Positions 27,501 to 37,453 are shown, numbered from the stretch's first letter. The stretch is 42,457 nucleotides of DNA from Cupriavidus gilardii (GCF_008801915.1 NZ_VZOV01000034.1:1-42457), one strand, 5' to 3'. Program-made: numbers and translations. The notes: a model not told the origin generated them from the letters alone.

Positions 27501-27991
27501 AGCCCTTCCTGCTGCCCTTCCTGCATGCCGAGCTGTCGAACTCGGTGCTGCCGGCCAGCCGCATCCGCCTGGAGATCACCGAGACCGCGCTGATCAACAA
27601 CATGGCGGCGGCCAACCGGCTGGTCGCCGAGATGCGCAAGGCCGGCTGCACGATGGCGCTGGACGACTTCGGCGCCGGCCTGTCGTCGTTTGCCTATCTG
27701 AAGCAGTTCCCGGTCGACTACCTGAAGATCGACGGCAGCTTCATCCGCCATCTGGCCAGCAGCGCCGTCGATCGGGAGATCGTCAGCTCGATCAACGACA
27801 TCGGCCACCGGCTCGGCATCCACACCGTGGCCGAGTCGGTCGAGGACGAAGCGACGCTGGACGTGCTGCGCGAGATCGGCGTCGACTATGCGCAGGGCTA
27901 TGCGATCGGACGGCCGATGCCGCTGGAGGACTACCTGGCGCGCTGCGCCAGCGGCACGCCAGGCGAGACGGCGCAGCGCCAGCCGAGATAG
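24551..27991 (+). CDS. MASE1-PAS-GGDEF-EAL cyclic-di-GMP signalling protein
   Basis: A 1146-residue membrane sensor that makes and/or breaks cyclic-di-GMP. A MASE1 membrane domain (about 20-300, eight or so helices) is followed by three PAS domains ('HSAIGMALVSVDGRWQQVNRAICELFGY', 'EAGRVGIWEWDIAAGTLSWDRR', 'IGDAVICTDASLRITFINPIAEQLTGW'). A GGDEF domain has an intact motif at 771-775. The EAL domain has the variant EIL at Glu918, 'INLSANSLG', 'ITETALINN', the metal-binding Asp1038-Asp1039 ('DDFGAGLSS') and 'LKIDGSFI'. Most catalytic residues are present in both. A Pro/Ser/Ala insert sits just before EIL. The start is uncertain: 24551 (MTSDPEPT) is chosen, and 24422 is open too. Confidence 0.93.
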   Translation: MTSDPEPTLPALPRWQRVSLASALFFLLAVAGIALTRYPGNAAIVWLATAFGAGVTLHQPPRERAWMLAGMLVAGIAANAMFGDPWWLALVLGASNIAEILFVAWLAPSISGGIGRASAVPLARFALMLGATCTLAPVIGATIGAAAISIAYGQPFAGIWSTWWSADAMGMLMLVPLSVTYSRERLRDTFPRTRLPRVAGLLLLTATVGGLAVVQTHDPFGVLSLPLVVAALFTNPFATALLTLLSMLVTVMLGLAAAQAGLVDAPQFLTHAMKLSTSLILVFPVCIAYLSEQNRRDRSELRGSERRFRQAMHHSAIGMALVSVDGRWQQVNRAICELFGYSATELSRIPFQQITHPDDLAADLAQLDRLVAGDIDSYRMEKRYRRKDGNFIWTLLAVSLVRDEASGAPLHFIAQVEDIHEHKLAQQRLEALSRRTELAVEAGRVGIWEWDIAAGTLSWDRRMHALHGTAAADGAPDLDGWIALVHPDDVIRARHEMRQAVKGAQAFDTEYRILRPDGEVRHIRAMAVVSRAEDGTALSMVGTNWDITEHHRLTEALFEEKERLHITLRSIGDAVICTDASLRITFINPIAEQLTGWTMAEADGRPLATVFHVVDETSGQPIACPVAKCLQTLRPVYLEDGAVLISRHGERHDVQDSAAPVLTPRGDVIGAVLVFQDITAARALQRKLAHSAMHDALTGLPNRIWFEQRLREACESAREFDQHHALCFIDLDRFKIVNDTAGHAAGDVLLRELGHVIRSQVRPDDLLARLGGDEFALLLRNCSVDQGERVCLKVIDAIRARRFPWEGRVYDVGASVGITAIDREAPPLGELMSRADVACYAAKAAGRNRVSVYRRDESDARRHHRELQVAAGIHSALEANRFRLFAQEIRALAPGSGSTPPAALPASSPASPPASHIEILVRMVDEHGSLVMPGAFIPAAERYDLMGHVDRWVIQHVLRDFGARLLAVPGLSVSINLSANSLGEPFLLPFLHAELSNSVLPASRIRLEITETALINNMAAANRLVAEMRKAGCTMALDDFGAGLSSFAYLKQFPVDYLKIDGSFIRHLASSAVDREIVSSINDIGHRLGIHTVAESVEDEATLDVLREIGVDYAQGYAIGRPMPLEDYLARCASGTPGETAQRQPR

Positions 27992-28019
27992 CGCAGCTTG
28001 CCGCCGCTGCCCCGGCGAT

Positions 28020-29874
28020 TCAGCCGTGGCTGGCAGCGGCAACGGCGCCGTCTGCCAGCCGGCGCAACAGCGGCGTGCGGGCGTCGTCCTGCCGCGCAGC
28101 GTGTCGTGCGTCGTGCTTCGCCTCGTGTCCTGCGACGCACTGCGTCTCCTCCAACGACTCCACCGACTCCACCGACTCCACCGACTCCACCGACTCCGAC
28201 GACTCCACCGACTCCGACGACTCCGACGCGCCGTCGGCTTCGCGCACCGGCGCGGCCGGCTGCGCGCGCGCCGGATCGATGCAGCGTCCGTCGAGATGGC
28301 GCTGCACCAGCTTCAGCGCCAGCCGGCAGCTCGGGGGTCTGCGCGGCCTCGATCGCGGCCACGACTTCGGCATCGGCTCCGAGCGTGCGCATCAGCGCGC
28401 GCGCCAGGCTGCGCTCGGCCAGCGCTTGCGCGGAACCGCGCGCCTGCAGATGCTGCATCACACGCATCGCGATCAGATGACGATGCGCGTCGGCGTTGCC
28501 GGCATCGATCTGCGCGCAGGCCGTGCCGATCGCGTTGGCGGCGGCGGCGTCGTTGCCGCCGGCGGGCCGCAGCGTCCGCCGGGCCGTCCGCGCGGCCGCC
28601 TGCAACTCGCGCCGGTCCTTGTACCACCGATACATCTTGGACACCGCGAAGACGAGCCAGCACACGCCGAGAACCCCGCCGACCACCGCCAGCCCCATGC
28701 CGGCCGTGGCCGCGGTCAACGTGGTCAGCGCGGCCACCGTCAGGCCGAGCACCGTGCCGTTGACCGCCAGCGTACCGGCGCCGTAAGCGATCCGAAACTT
28801 CGCGTTGCGGCCCTCCCGGTTGGCGTTGTCGATGGCCTTGCCGAGCCGGCCGTCGCAGTACTGCATCGCGGTGCGATAGAACGCCGCCGTCTGCTGCAGC
28901 GACTCGGAGTCCGCCTCGCCGACGATGGCCTGCTGCCGCCTCGACAGCGGCTGCGCCTTGCAGACGGTGGCCGCCGCGCCGTTGTGCTCGAGGCCGGCCA
29001 GCGCGGCCGCGAGCGGGGAACGCCGCAGCAGCTCGCGCCGCCGATGCAACGCCGCGCGCTGCTTGCCGCTGTCACGCAGCTGCATGACCCCGGTGACGAC
29101 ATGCGCCGCCGACATGGCCATCGACGCCGCGCATCCCGCGATACCCGTCCAGGGCAAGGCGGTCGCGATCAACGGAAACAGGTGGCCGAGCGTCTGGATC
29201 GCGGAGAACCCCGCCGCGCCGCTTTGCACGATGCCGTCGCGGGCCAGCGTCAAGCCGCGATGGAACAGCTTGCCGCCGCAGTCGCCGCGCTCGGCCCGCG
29301 TGTGACGATGCATGAGGAAGGCGTCGAGGTAGCCTTCGTCGCGCAGTGCCTGCCGCTGCTGGCGCCGCATCGCGCGCTCGGCAGGCAGCGCGGCTTCGGT
29401 GCGCGATGCCAGCCGCCGGCGCAACGCCGCTTCGCAGAGCTTGTGTTCGGCGAACGTCTGCCGCAGGCGCGCATCCAGCAGGCTGCGCTTGGCGAGCACC
29501 GAGCGGAATCGCCGGATCGCCACGCCGATCTCCACCGCCGCCAGCAGCGGCATCGCGGCGCCGATCCGAACGCTCAGCGTGGAGAGACCTGGAGGCACGC
29601 CGTCGCGCAGCATCGCGGGCAGTTGCGCGGCGCGCGTAGAGGCCACCGCGGCCGCAACCGCGCCCCAGATCGGGTAGAGCGCAGATTCGAGCTTGCCGAG
29701 CCCGGAGAACGGCCGCTTCGCCTTGTGGACGGTGATGCGGCACACCACGCCGCCGAGCAACATGGCGCCGACGCCGACCTTGCCGGCTGGCGGGGACGGC
29801 GGCAGCGCGCTCTGCCGCCATGGCGTGGTCGGCGCGGAACCCGCAAAGGAGGATGCAAAACCGGTTGGAGGCAT
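28020..29874 (-). CDS. membrane-associated protein of unknown function, frame broken at a C5 tract
   Basis: Codons from the ATG at 29874 (GGGGAAC upstream) read 513 residues to a run of five C on the minus strand (28333-28337). The same frame then continues with poor codon use and runs into the GGDEF-EAL gene (stop at 27931). Dropping one C joins it to a frame with normal GC-rich third positions that ends at 28020, giving about 617 residues. The N-terminus is Ser/Pro/Thr-rich; hydrophobic helices occur near 224-262 and 364-412; the central part (130-210) is Arg/Glu-rich and helical. The tail is an acidic Ser-Glu-Val repeat. No family is recognised. It could be a sequencing error, a real mutation, or phase variation. 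Confidence 0.72.
28155..28226. repeat. 9-bp tandem repeat encoding Ser-Val-Glu/Ser-Ser-Glu
   Basis: Eight consecutive units of CGACTCCAC or CGACTCCGA on the plus strand. On the minus strand, in the repaired frame of the 28020-29874 gene, they read repeated V-E-S and S-E-S. Because the unit is a multiple of three, copy-number change would lengthen or shorten the acidic tail without shifting frame. Confidence 0.9.
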
Positions 29875-30204
29875 GATGGTTCCCCGCAACGCGCGCCGGC
29901 GTCGGCAGGCGACACGTCGCAAATACACTGCGGACACAAGACCGAGGCACCGCATGGTGCGGCGCACTATCGAACTCGGGATGGCGGGAATGTACGACGT
30001 GTGCAACTGCAAAAGTCACGCGGAATGCGTGCTTCTTTAGTTTCCGGGCAAGCGAATCGGAAGAACCTCGGCTCGATCTTGGTCCGCGAAGGCGGAATGG
30101 CATCGTGCGTGAACGCACAGAGACCGGGGATGCGGCCTCGTTACGCTGGGTCAAGCCCCGTCCCGCGCCCTTGCGCGCTACCGCTACAGACAGGAGACCG
30201 CGCC
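29875..30204. other. intergenic region with short palindromes
   Basis: The 330 bases between divergent genes should hold both promoters, but no strong -35/-10 pair stands out. GCACC-GCAT-GGTGC at 29947-29960 and a better palindrome, GTGCGT-GA-ACGCAC at 30105-30118, are visible. The latter is 87 bases upstream of the cupin gene and could be an operator. Confidence 0.45.
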
Positions 30205-30717
30205 ATGCCGCCACGCAGGTCCGCCGCCGCGCACGACGCGCGCATCGAAGGCGTGTTCAGCCGCGTCGACGCCATGACGCTGGAGGACTGTCCGATCGAA
30301 CCGGGCTGGGTGCGCGCCGGCCAGCCGCACGCGCGCGCCGCCACGCATGCGATGGCGCGCGACGGACTGGCCTCCACGCATCTGTGGGAATGCAGCGCCG
30401 GCGCCTTCGCCTGGCGCTTCAGCGTCGAGGAGACCGTGCTGATTCTCGACGGCGAGGTGCGTGTGACCAGCCCCGGCGGACAGGTCCGCACGCTGCGCGC
30501 CGGCGACGTCGGACATTTCCCGGCCCATACGACGTGGCTCTGGGAGGTCGACCGCCATGTGCGCAAGATCGCCTTCTGCCGGCGCGAGGTGCCGTGGCCG
30601 CTGCGCCTGGCCACGCGGGCGCTCGACCGGCTGCTGGAACGGGCCCGGGCGCTGAGACCGGCCGGCGGCGCGTGGCGGCGCCCGGGCCGCGACGCCGGGA
30701 TGTCGTCGTCGCCCTGA
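30205..30717 (+). CDS. cupin-domain protein (DUF861-like)
   Basis: A 170-residue protein with a single cupin barrel, about residues 45-130: 'STHLWECSAGAFAWRFSVEETVLILDGEVRVTSPGGQVRTLRAGDVGHFPAHTTWLWEVDRHVRKIAFC'. The pattern (W-x-C-x-A-G-x-F and 'EETVLILDGEV') is that of the Cupin_3 group, which includes ureidoglycolate- and glutamate-linked enzymes, but many members have unknown roles. The C-terminus is Arg/Pro-rich. The ATG follows CAGGAGA. It is a single gene, with the dctA control region beginning 34 bases after its stop. Confidence 0.8.
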   Translation: MPPRRSAAAHDARIEGVFSRVDAMTLEDCPIEPGWVRAGQPHARAATHAMARDGLASTHLWECSAGAFAWRFSVEETVLILDGEVRVTSPGGQVRTLRAGDVGHFPAHTTWLWEVDRHVRKIAFCRREVPWPLRLATRALDRLLERARALRPAGGAWRRPGRDAGMSSSP

Positions 30718-30750
30718 GGCATCGGGCGCGACAGGCGCGACGGGTGCGCC

Positions 30751-30799
30751 GTTCGGAAATCCGAACACGCCGACTGCACGCGCTCCCGGAAATCCGAAC
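30751..30799 (+). promoter_or_regulatory. paired upstream activator sites for dctA (probable DctD sites)
   Basis: Two related elements. GTTCGGAAATCCGAAC (30751-30766) is a 7-bp palindrome with AA centre. TCCCGGAAATCCGAAC (30784-30799) shares 13 of 16 bases with it. They are 33 bp apart, about three helical turns, and about 70 bp upstream of the sigma-54 promoter, the layout expected for a bacterial enhancer. DctD, encoded 3.9 kb downstream, is the likely binder (inference). Confidence 0.7.
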
Positions 30800-30870
30800 G
30801 CTGTCGCCGAAGCCTCGAACTTTTTCTTTTCGTTTCAAGCACTTGCAAGGTGCCCTCCGCCTTCGCAAGC

Positions 30871-30885
30871 TGGCACGCCTCGTGC
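30871..30885 (+). promoter_or_regulatory. sigma-54 promoter of dctA
   Basis: TGGCACGCCTCGTGC matches the -24/-12 consensus TGGCACG-N4-TTGC with one mismatch. The start would be near 30898, leaving a leader of about 245 bases before dctA. It fits the standard control of dctA by the DctB-DctD pair and RpoN. Confidence 0.87.
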
Positions 30886-30950
30886 GAACTAGGGCCCCCA
30901 TCTATAGCGCCGCTGCCACCCGGCTGCGCCACAACGATGGAGGAAACGAC

Positions 30951-31019
30951 ATGGCTGCCCCCACCCTGCCCGCCTGGCCCACACAGCGTTCCCGACCGCG
31001 TCCGCGCCCGCTGCCCTGA
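30951..31019 (+). CDS. possible 22-residue leader peptide of dctA
   Basis: An ATG 6 bases after GGAGGAAAC begins a 22-codon frame ending in TGA. The product starts MAAPTLPAWPTQ and ends in Pro-Arg alternation (PRPRPLP); it has seven Pro and four Arg. The ribosome site here is far better than that of dctA itself. A 7-bp hairpin GTCCGGC-CCGC-GCCGGAC (31108-31125) lies between this frame and dctA. Translation is inferred from the site alone; a chance frame remains possible. Confidence 0.4.
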   Translation: MAAPTLPAWPTQRSRPRPRPLP

Positions 31020-31144
31020 AGCGGGCGCGCGTTGCCGCGGGCGCCTCGGCGTCCGCCGACCTGTGCGGGGCGGTGCGCCGCCTTGCGCGTCTTTCGTTTC
31101 CCAAGCTGTCCGGCCCGCGCCGGACGCCTCAGGTTTGAATCACG

Positions 31145-32455
31145 ATGAAACTGAACCGACTGCCTACCCTGATCCTGTTCGCCATGCTGCTCGGCCTGCT
31201 GGCCGGCACCGCCGCGCACCACCTCGCGCCCGACGCCGCCGCGGCCAAATCGATCGCCGGTCATCTGTCGATCCTGACCGACGTGTTCCTGCGGATGATC
31301 AAGATGATCATCGGCCCGCTGGTGTTCGCCACGCTGGTCAGCGGCATCGCCAGCATGGGCGACGGCAAGGCGGTGGGCCGGATCGGCATGAAGGCGATGG
31401 GCTGGTTCGTGATCGCCTCGGTGACCTCGCTGCTGCTGGGCCTGGTGATGGCCAACCTGCTGACGCCGGGCCATGGCATGAACCTGCCGCTGCCGCCCGC
31501 CGACGCCACCTCGAACCTGAAGACCGGCGCGCTGAACCTGCGCGACTTCGTCACCCACATGTTCCCGAAAAGCATCGCCGAGGCGATGGCGAGCAACGAG
31601 ATCCTGCAGATCGTGGTGTTCTCGCTGTTCTTCGGCTTTGCGCTGGGCGCGGTCAAGGACGGTCCCGGCAAGCCGCTGCTGGCCGCGATCGAGGGCCTGG
31701 CCAAGGTGATGCTGAAGGTCACCAACTATGTGATGGCGTTCGCCCCGGTCGGCGTGTTCGGCGCCATCGCCGCGGTGATCACCGCCGAAGGCCTGGGCGT
31801 GCTGACGGTCTACGCCAAGCTGCTCGGCAGCCTGTACCTGTCGCTGGCGCTGCTGTGGGCCGCGCTGATCTTCGGCGGCTATCTGTTCCTCGGCCGCGAC
31901 GTGTTCCGCCTGCTCAAGACGCTGCGCGCGCCGCTGATGATCGGCTTTGCCACCGCCAGCAGCGAGTCGGCCTATCCGAAGGTGATCGACCAGCTGACCC
32001 GCTTCGGCGTCAAGGAGCGCATCACCAATTTCGTGCTGCCGCTCGGCTACTCGTTCAACCTCGACGGCTCGATCATGTACACCTCGTTCGCGGCGCTGTT
32101 CGTCGCGCAGGTCTATGGCATCGAGCTGACGCTGACCCAGCAGATCACGATGCTGCTGGTGCTGCTGGTCACCAGCAAGGGCATCGCCGGCGTGCCGCGC
32201 GCCTCGCTGGTGGTGGTCGCCGCCGTGCTGCCGATGTTTGGCCTGCCTGAGGCCGGCATCCTGCTGGTGCTGGGCATCGACCATGTGCTCGATATGGGCC
32301 GTACCGTCACCAACGTGCTCGGTAACGCCATTGCCACGACCGTCGTCGCCAAAAGCGAAGGCGCGATCGGCGCGCCGGTGCCGGAAGAAGCGGACGACAC
32401 CGCTGAAGACGGCGCTACCGACCTGGCACCCGTCCAGGTCCTGGCGAGCAAGTAG
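31145..32455 (+). CDS. dctA: C4-dicarboxylate transporter DctA
   Basis: A 436-residue sodium- or proton-coupled symporter of the DAACS family that takes up succinate, fumarate and malate across the inner membrane. It starts 'MKLNRLPTLILFAMLLGLLAGTAAHH' and has 'FLRMIKMIIGPLVFATLVSGIASMGD', 'FATASSESAYPKVIDQL' (the serine-rich re-entrant loop), 'GYSFNLDGSIMYTSFAALF' (transport motif) and 'HVLDMGRTVTNVLGNAIATTVVAK'. Length and motifs match DctA. The ATG has only AGG upstream, a weak ribosome site. It is controlled by the sigma-54 promoter and ends in a strong terminator. Confidence 0.97.
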   Translation: MKLNRLPTLILFAMLLGLLAGTAAHHLAPDAAAAKSIAGHLSILTDVFLRMIKMIIGPLVFATLVSGIASMGDGKAVGRIGMKAMGWFVIASVTSLLLGLVMANLLTPGHGMNLPLPPADATSNLKTGALNLRDFVTHMFPKSIAEAMASNEILQIVVFSLFFGFALGAVKDGPGKPLLAAIEGLAKVMLKVTNYVMAFAPVGVFGAIAAVITAEGLGVLTVYAKLLGSLYLSLALLWAALIFGGYLFLGRDVFRLLKTLRAPLMIGFATASSESAYPKVIDQLTRFGVKERITNFVLPLGYSFNLDGSIMYTSFAALFVAQVYGIELTLTQQITMLLVLLVTSKGIAGVPRASLVVVAAVLPMFGLPEAGILLVLGIDHVLDMGRTVTNVLGNAIATTVVAKSEGAIGAPVPEEADDTAEDGATDLAPVQVLASK

Positions 32456-32487
32456 CCTCCCTGCTTGTTTCTTCAGGGCGTGCCAGG

Positions 32488-32521
32488 GGCCCGACCGCCA
32501 ATCCGGCGGCCGGGCCTTTTT
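32488..32521 (+). terminator. terminator of dctA
   Basis: A 12-bp stem with one mismatch (GGCCCGACCGCC/GGCGGCCGGGCC), 5-base loop AATCC, then TTTTT. It lies 32 bases after the dctA stop. The region 32522-32674 before dctB holds pyrimidine-rich CCCTCTCCC repeats and a small CTCTCC/GGAGAG hairpin (32600-32619), resembling a degenerate REP-type element. Confidence 0.88.
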
Positions 32522-32674
32522 CATTGGCGATGGCATTCGGGGGTCTCACCCTGTTCCACCCGGACGTCAGCCCCAGGTTTTCTCCCCTCTCCCCTACCCC
32601 TCTCCCAGAAGTCGGAGAGCGGAACCGATGCCGAGCACCCGAGCTGGCTCACCGGGTGTGATAAAAGAGAGCGC

Positions 32675-34616
32675 ATGCAGATAACCGCAATGCCGAACCG
32701 CCAGTCCTCCGCCGTGTCTTCCCCCCCTTCCCGCCCAGCCCCCTGCTCGCCGCCTCGTCCGCCCCGCCGCCAGCGCGGTCTGGCCGCCGCCGCGCAGCTG
32801 CTTGCGCTGCTGGCGCTGGCCGGTCTGGTCGGCCTGGCAGGCTGGCTGGGCTACCGCTATACCTTCGACGCCGCGCTGGCCCGACAAGCCGAACGCGGCC
32901 AGGTGCAGCTGCGCCTGTACGGCCAGGCGCTGTCGAGCGAACTGGCCCGCTACGACTTCGTGCCGAGCCTGCTGTCGCTGGACGACGAAATCAGCGCACT
33001 GCTGGCCCGCCCCGACGACCCCGCCCGCGTTGCCGCCGCGAACGCGCATCTGGCCGCCGTCAATGCGCGCGCCGGCACGCTCGCCGTGTTCGTGCTCGAC
33101 CGCCAGGGCCGGGTGCGCGCCACCAGCAACTGGCAGCGCCCCGACAGCTATCTGGGCGAAGACCTGAGCTTCCGCCCCTACTTCCAGGCCGCGATCGACG
33201 GCCAGCTCGGCCGCTTCTACGGTGTCGGCACCACGCGCGACGAATCGGGCTACTACCTGTCGGCGCCATTGGGCAACGGCAACGGCCAGCGCCCCAGCGG
33301 CGTCGCGGTGGTCAAGGTCGGGCTCGAGCCGCTGGAGCAGCGCTGGCAGAGCGCCGACATGCAGATGCTGCTGTCCGACGAGAACGGCGTGGTAATCCTC
33401 GCCTCCGAGCCGTCGTGGAAGCTGCGTGCCCGCCGCGAGTTGAGCGCCGCGCAGCGCGAGCGGCTGAACCGCAGCCTGCAGTACAACCGCGCGCCGCTGG
33501 AGCGGCTCGAATTCACCCGGGTGCGGGCCATGAACAACGGCGACGCGCTGGTGCGCATGCGCCGCGGCCCATCGATGCTCGAACAGAACGCGATGCTGCC
33601 CGGCACCGAATGGCAGCTGACGCTGCTGACCGATACCTCGCAGGCGCGCATGGCCGCGCTGAACACCGCCGCGCTGTGCGGGGTGCTGACCGCCTTCGTG
33701 CTGCTGCTGGGTGCCGCCTGGAACGTGCGCCGGCGCATCGTCAGCGAGCGGCTGGCCGCGCGCGCCGCGCTCGAGGCCGCCAACAGCGAGCTCGAACGCA
33801 AGGTCGCCGAGCGGACCGCCGACCTGACCAGCGCCAACCACCTGCTGCAGACCGAGATCGCCGAACGGATCCGCACCGAGCGCGAACTGCGCCAGGCGCA
33901 GGACGGCCTGCTGCAGGCCGGCAAGCTGGCCGCGGTAGGACAGATGTCCACCGGCATCGCGCACGAGCTGAATCAGCCGCTGGCCGCGCTGCGCACGCTG
34001 TCGGGCAATACGCAGAAGTTCCTCGCGCGCGGCGACCTCGCCACGGCCCAGGACAACCTCGGCACCATCATCGGCCTGGTCGAAAAGATGGGCCGCATCA
34101 CCGGCGCGCTGAAGTCGTTCGCCCGCAAGCCCGGCCGCAACGGCAAGGGCAGCGCGCTGCTGGCCGATGCGATCGACAACGCGCTGTTCCTGCTGGAGAC
34201 ACGCGTACAGGCGGTGCGGCCGGAGATCGTCCGCGATGTCGACCGCACGCTGGCGGTCGCCTGCGATCCGAACCGGCTCGAACAGGTGCTGGTCAATCTG
34301 ATCGGCAATGCGCTCGACGCGATGGCGGCAGAGCCGGCGCAGCGGCCGCCCCGGCTGGAGCTGCGCGCGGCGGTGGCCGAAGGCATGGTCCGCTGCACGA
34401 TCCGCGACAACGGCCCCGGCCTGTCCGAGGAAGCATTCTCTCGGCTGTTCGAACCGTTCTTCACGACCAAGCCGGCGGGACAGGGACTGGGCCTGGGCCT
34501 GACACTGTCCGCCGGCATCCTCGACGAATACGGCGGCACGCTGGTCGCCAGCAATCACCCCGACGGCGGCGCCTGCTTCACGATGGTGCTGCCGATGGCC
34601 GGCAAGGAGACGCACG

Positions 34617-34636
<20 letters not shown>
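32675..34636 (+). CDS. dctB: C4-dicarboxylate sensor histidine kinase DctB
   Basis: A 653-residue membrane histidine kinase. TM1 is at about 36-58, followed by a periplasmic double-PAS sensor ('DRQGRVRATSNWQRPDSYLGEDLSFRPYFQAAIDGQLGRFYGVGTTRDESGYYLSAPL') that binds dicarboxylates. TM2 is near 330-350, then a coiled coil ('ELERKVAERTADLTSANHLLQTEIAERIRTERELRQAQ'). The kinase core has His430 ('GIAHELNQPLAALRT'), the N box 'LVNLIGNALDAM', the G1 box 'DNGPGL', the F box 'FEPFFTTK' and the G2 box 'GLGLGL'. The ATG at 32675 follows GAGAG. It overlaps dctD by 20 bases, so the two are translated together. Confidence 0.95.
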
Positions 34637-35945
<1,309 letters not shown>

Positions 35946-35999
35946 GCCTCATTCAGCGCCAAAGCCTAAACCGGCACGGCCGCCGCTCCGCAGGCTAAA

Positions 36000-37430
36000 T
36001 CATCCGACAAACCAGTTCGATGCCCAATGCAGAATCGAGAACAGCGACGACATATCGACCACTCCTCCCGAGAATGAATCCATCATAACGAGGCCGCCAA
36101 CGCAGGCAAAACGCACGCGCCAGCGCTTGTGCCAACGTTTGGCGTCGGCGGTTTCGCCAAGGGTCGAGTCCGCATAGAAAGACGAATTGATCTGCGAGGT
36201 ATGGATCAGGTAGTTGCGGAAACGACGGTAAGCCGACATATCGACGGGCTTGGGGTCGTTCCAGAATTTGTCCAGGCTGCCCTGATAGGTCAGCCCTTCC
36301 TTGTCATAGAAACATCGCCCCAGCGTAATGACCGGGACGCGGTGGTACATCGCCTGCAGCCCGGTCGTCGAGTTGATCGTTACGACACCGTCGCAGCGAT
36401 GCAGCAGCGAGGGCAGATGCGCGTCATGAACATAGACGACCCGGCCAACAGCCCCAAATCGCTGTGCGCACTCGTCGATTACCGCCGCGTAATTCGTATG
36501 ACCGCGATCCATCGGATGGTGCTTGATCACCAGGATGGTGTCGCGCGGGGCGTTATACGCGAACGAGTGAATGGTCCATTCGATGAAGTCCTCGAGGCGA
36601 CGCCATGGGCTATGGACACGGATTTGGCTGTCGTTGAAAACCTGTAGGGCGACGAGGAAGAACGGGGGGTGGGCGTCGGACAGGAGCATCCGCAGCACGT
36701 CACGCTCCTGTCGCTGATATGAGCACTTGCGGACCGCAGCACGCATCCATAGCGCGGCCTCGTGCACGCCAAACGGCTTATGGTGCCGATAATCTGGATA
36801 GCGCCTCGCCGATAGCAATCCCGCCGCGAAATAGCAGAACGAATACCACGCCATCTTGCTGAAGGCGTTTGAGAACGTTCGACGCTTCGGCGAGGGCATG
36901 ACGGTGGGAATCTGGCTCACCTCCACACTCGTCAATGGCGAATCGGCATTGACGCCCCCCCGCTCCAACGTGATGTAGTCGGGCCGAACATATCCTTCCT
37001 CGAATACCCAGAATGCGATACCCATGGATTTGGCAAGGCGGGCCGCGATTCGATGATGGCGCCGAGCACTCCCGAAGACAACGATGGCATCGATATGCCG
37101 CTGTATCACAACATCGCACAGAAATCGTTCCCAAGCCGGCATTGGACCGTCGAAGCGAATTACTGTGCCGCGACGATAGAAATGATCGTCGCCGCCATTG
37201 AAGTTGACCTTGAAGACTTGCCTTCCGCGCGACTCCAGGTACGCCCGAAGCCGGGCAAAGAAGGGACCATTCGGCCCCTGCAGGAGCAAGATGCGCTGAT
37301 ATGCGAGCAGTTGGGCAACCGACGCTATGCCCGCCCCTGCCACACTCGAGGCGGGCATAGCGCCACTGGACTGCGGTGGCGCGTCCACGCACGACCTCAC
37401 GCTGGACACGGATTTGATAAAGGACAGCAT
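36000..37430 (-). CDS. kpsS: capsule lipid-linker Kdo transferase KpsS
   Basis: A 476-residue KpsS/LipB-type protein that adds the first Kdo to lyso-phosphatidylglycerol in group 2 capsules. Typical parts are 'QRILLLQGPNGPFFARLRAYLESRGRQVFKVNFNGGDDHFY' (about 45-85), 'IDAIVVFGSARRHHRIAARLAKSMGIAFWVFEEGYVRPDYITLERGGVNADS', 'ILVIKHHPMDRGHTNY' and 'DGVVTINSTTGLQAMYHRVPVITLG'. The C-terminus is hydrophobic. It lies 23 bp after kpsC on the same strand and faces dctD tail to tail. Base composition is clearly more A/T-rich than the genes to the left. Confidence 0.93.
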   Translation of the reverse strand: MLSFIKSVSSVRSCVDAPPQSSGAMPASSVAGAGIASVAQLLAYQRILLLQGPNGPFFARLRAYLESRGRQVFKVNFNGGDDHFYRRGTVIRFDGPMPAWERFLCDVVIQRHIDAIVVFGSARRHHRIAARLAKSMGIAFWVFEEGYVRPDYITLERGGVNADSPLTSVEVSQIPTVMPSPKRRTFSNAFSKMAWYSFCYFAAGLLSARRYPDYRHHKPFGVHEAALWMRAAVRKCSYQRQERDVLRMLLSDAHPPFFLVALQVFNDSQIRVHSPWRRLEDFIEWTIHSFAYNAPRDTILVIKHHPMDRGHTNYAAVIDECAQRFGAVGRVVYVHDAHLPSLLHRCDGVVTINSTTGLQAMYHRVPVITLGRCFYDKEGLTYQGSLDKFWNDPKPVDMSAYRRFRNYLIHTSQINSSFYADSTLGETADAKRWHKRWRVRFACVGGLVMMDSFSGGVVDMSSLFSILHWASNWFVG

Positions 37431-37453
37431 CTCTTGCCTTGCCTATTGCGTCA

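Noticed and set aside
29875..30060. Plant-inducible-promoter-like TTCG-N16-TTCG box for the membrane protein gene
   Set aside because: TTCG occurs but no second TTCG lies at the right distance on the minus strand, so a type III effector link is not supported.
30119..30175. tRNA-like stretch (GGTCAAGCCCCGTCCC) before the cupin gene
   Set aside because: No acceptor, D or anticodon stems could be fitted; probably chance similarity to a T-arm.
26728..30717. A 1329-codon plus-strand open frame
   Set aside because: It is a high-GC shadow over the GGDEF-EAL gene and the antisense of the membrane protein gene; only its last 170 codons (cupin, from 30205) look real.
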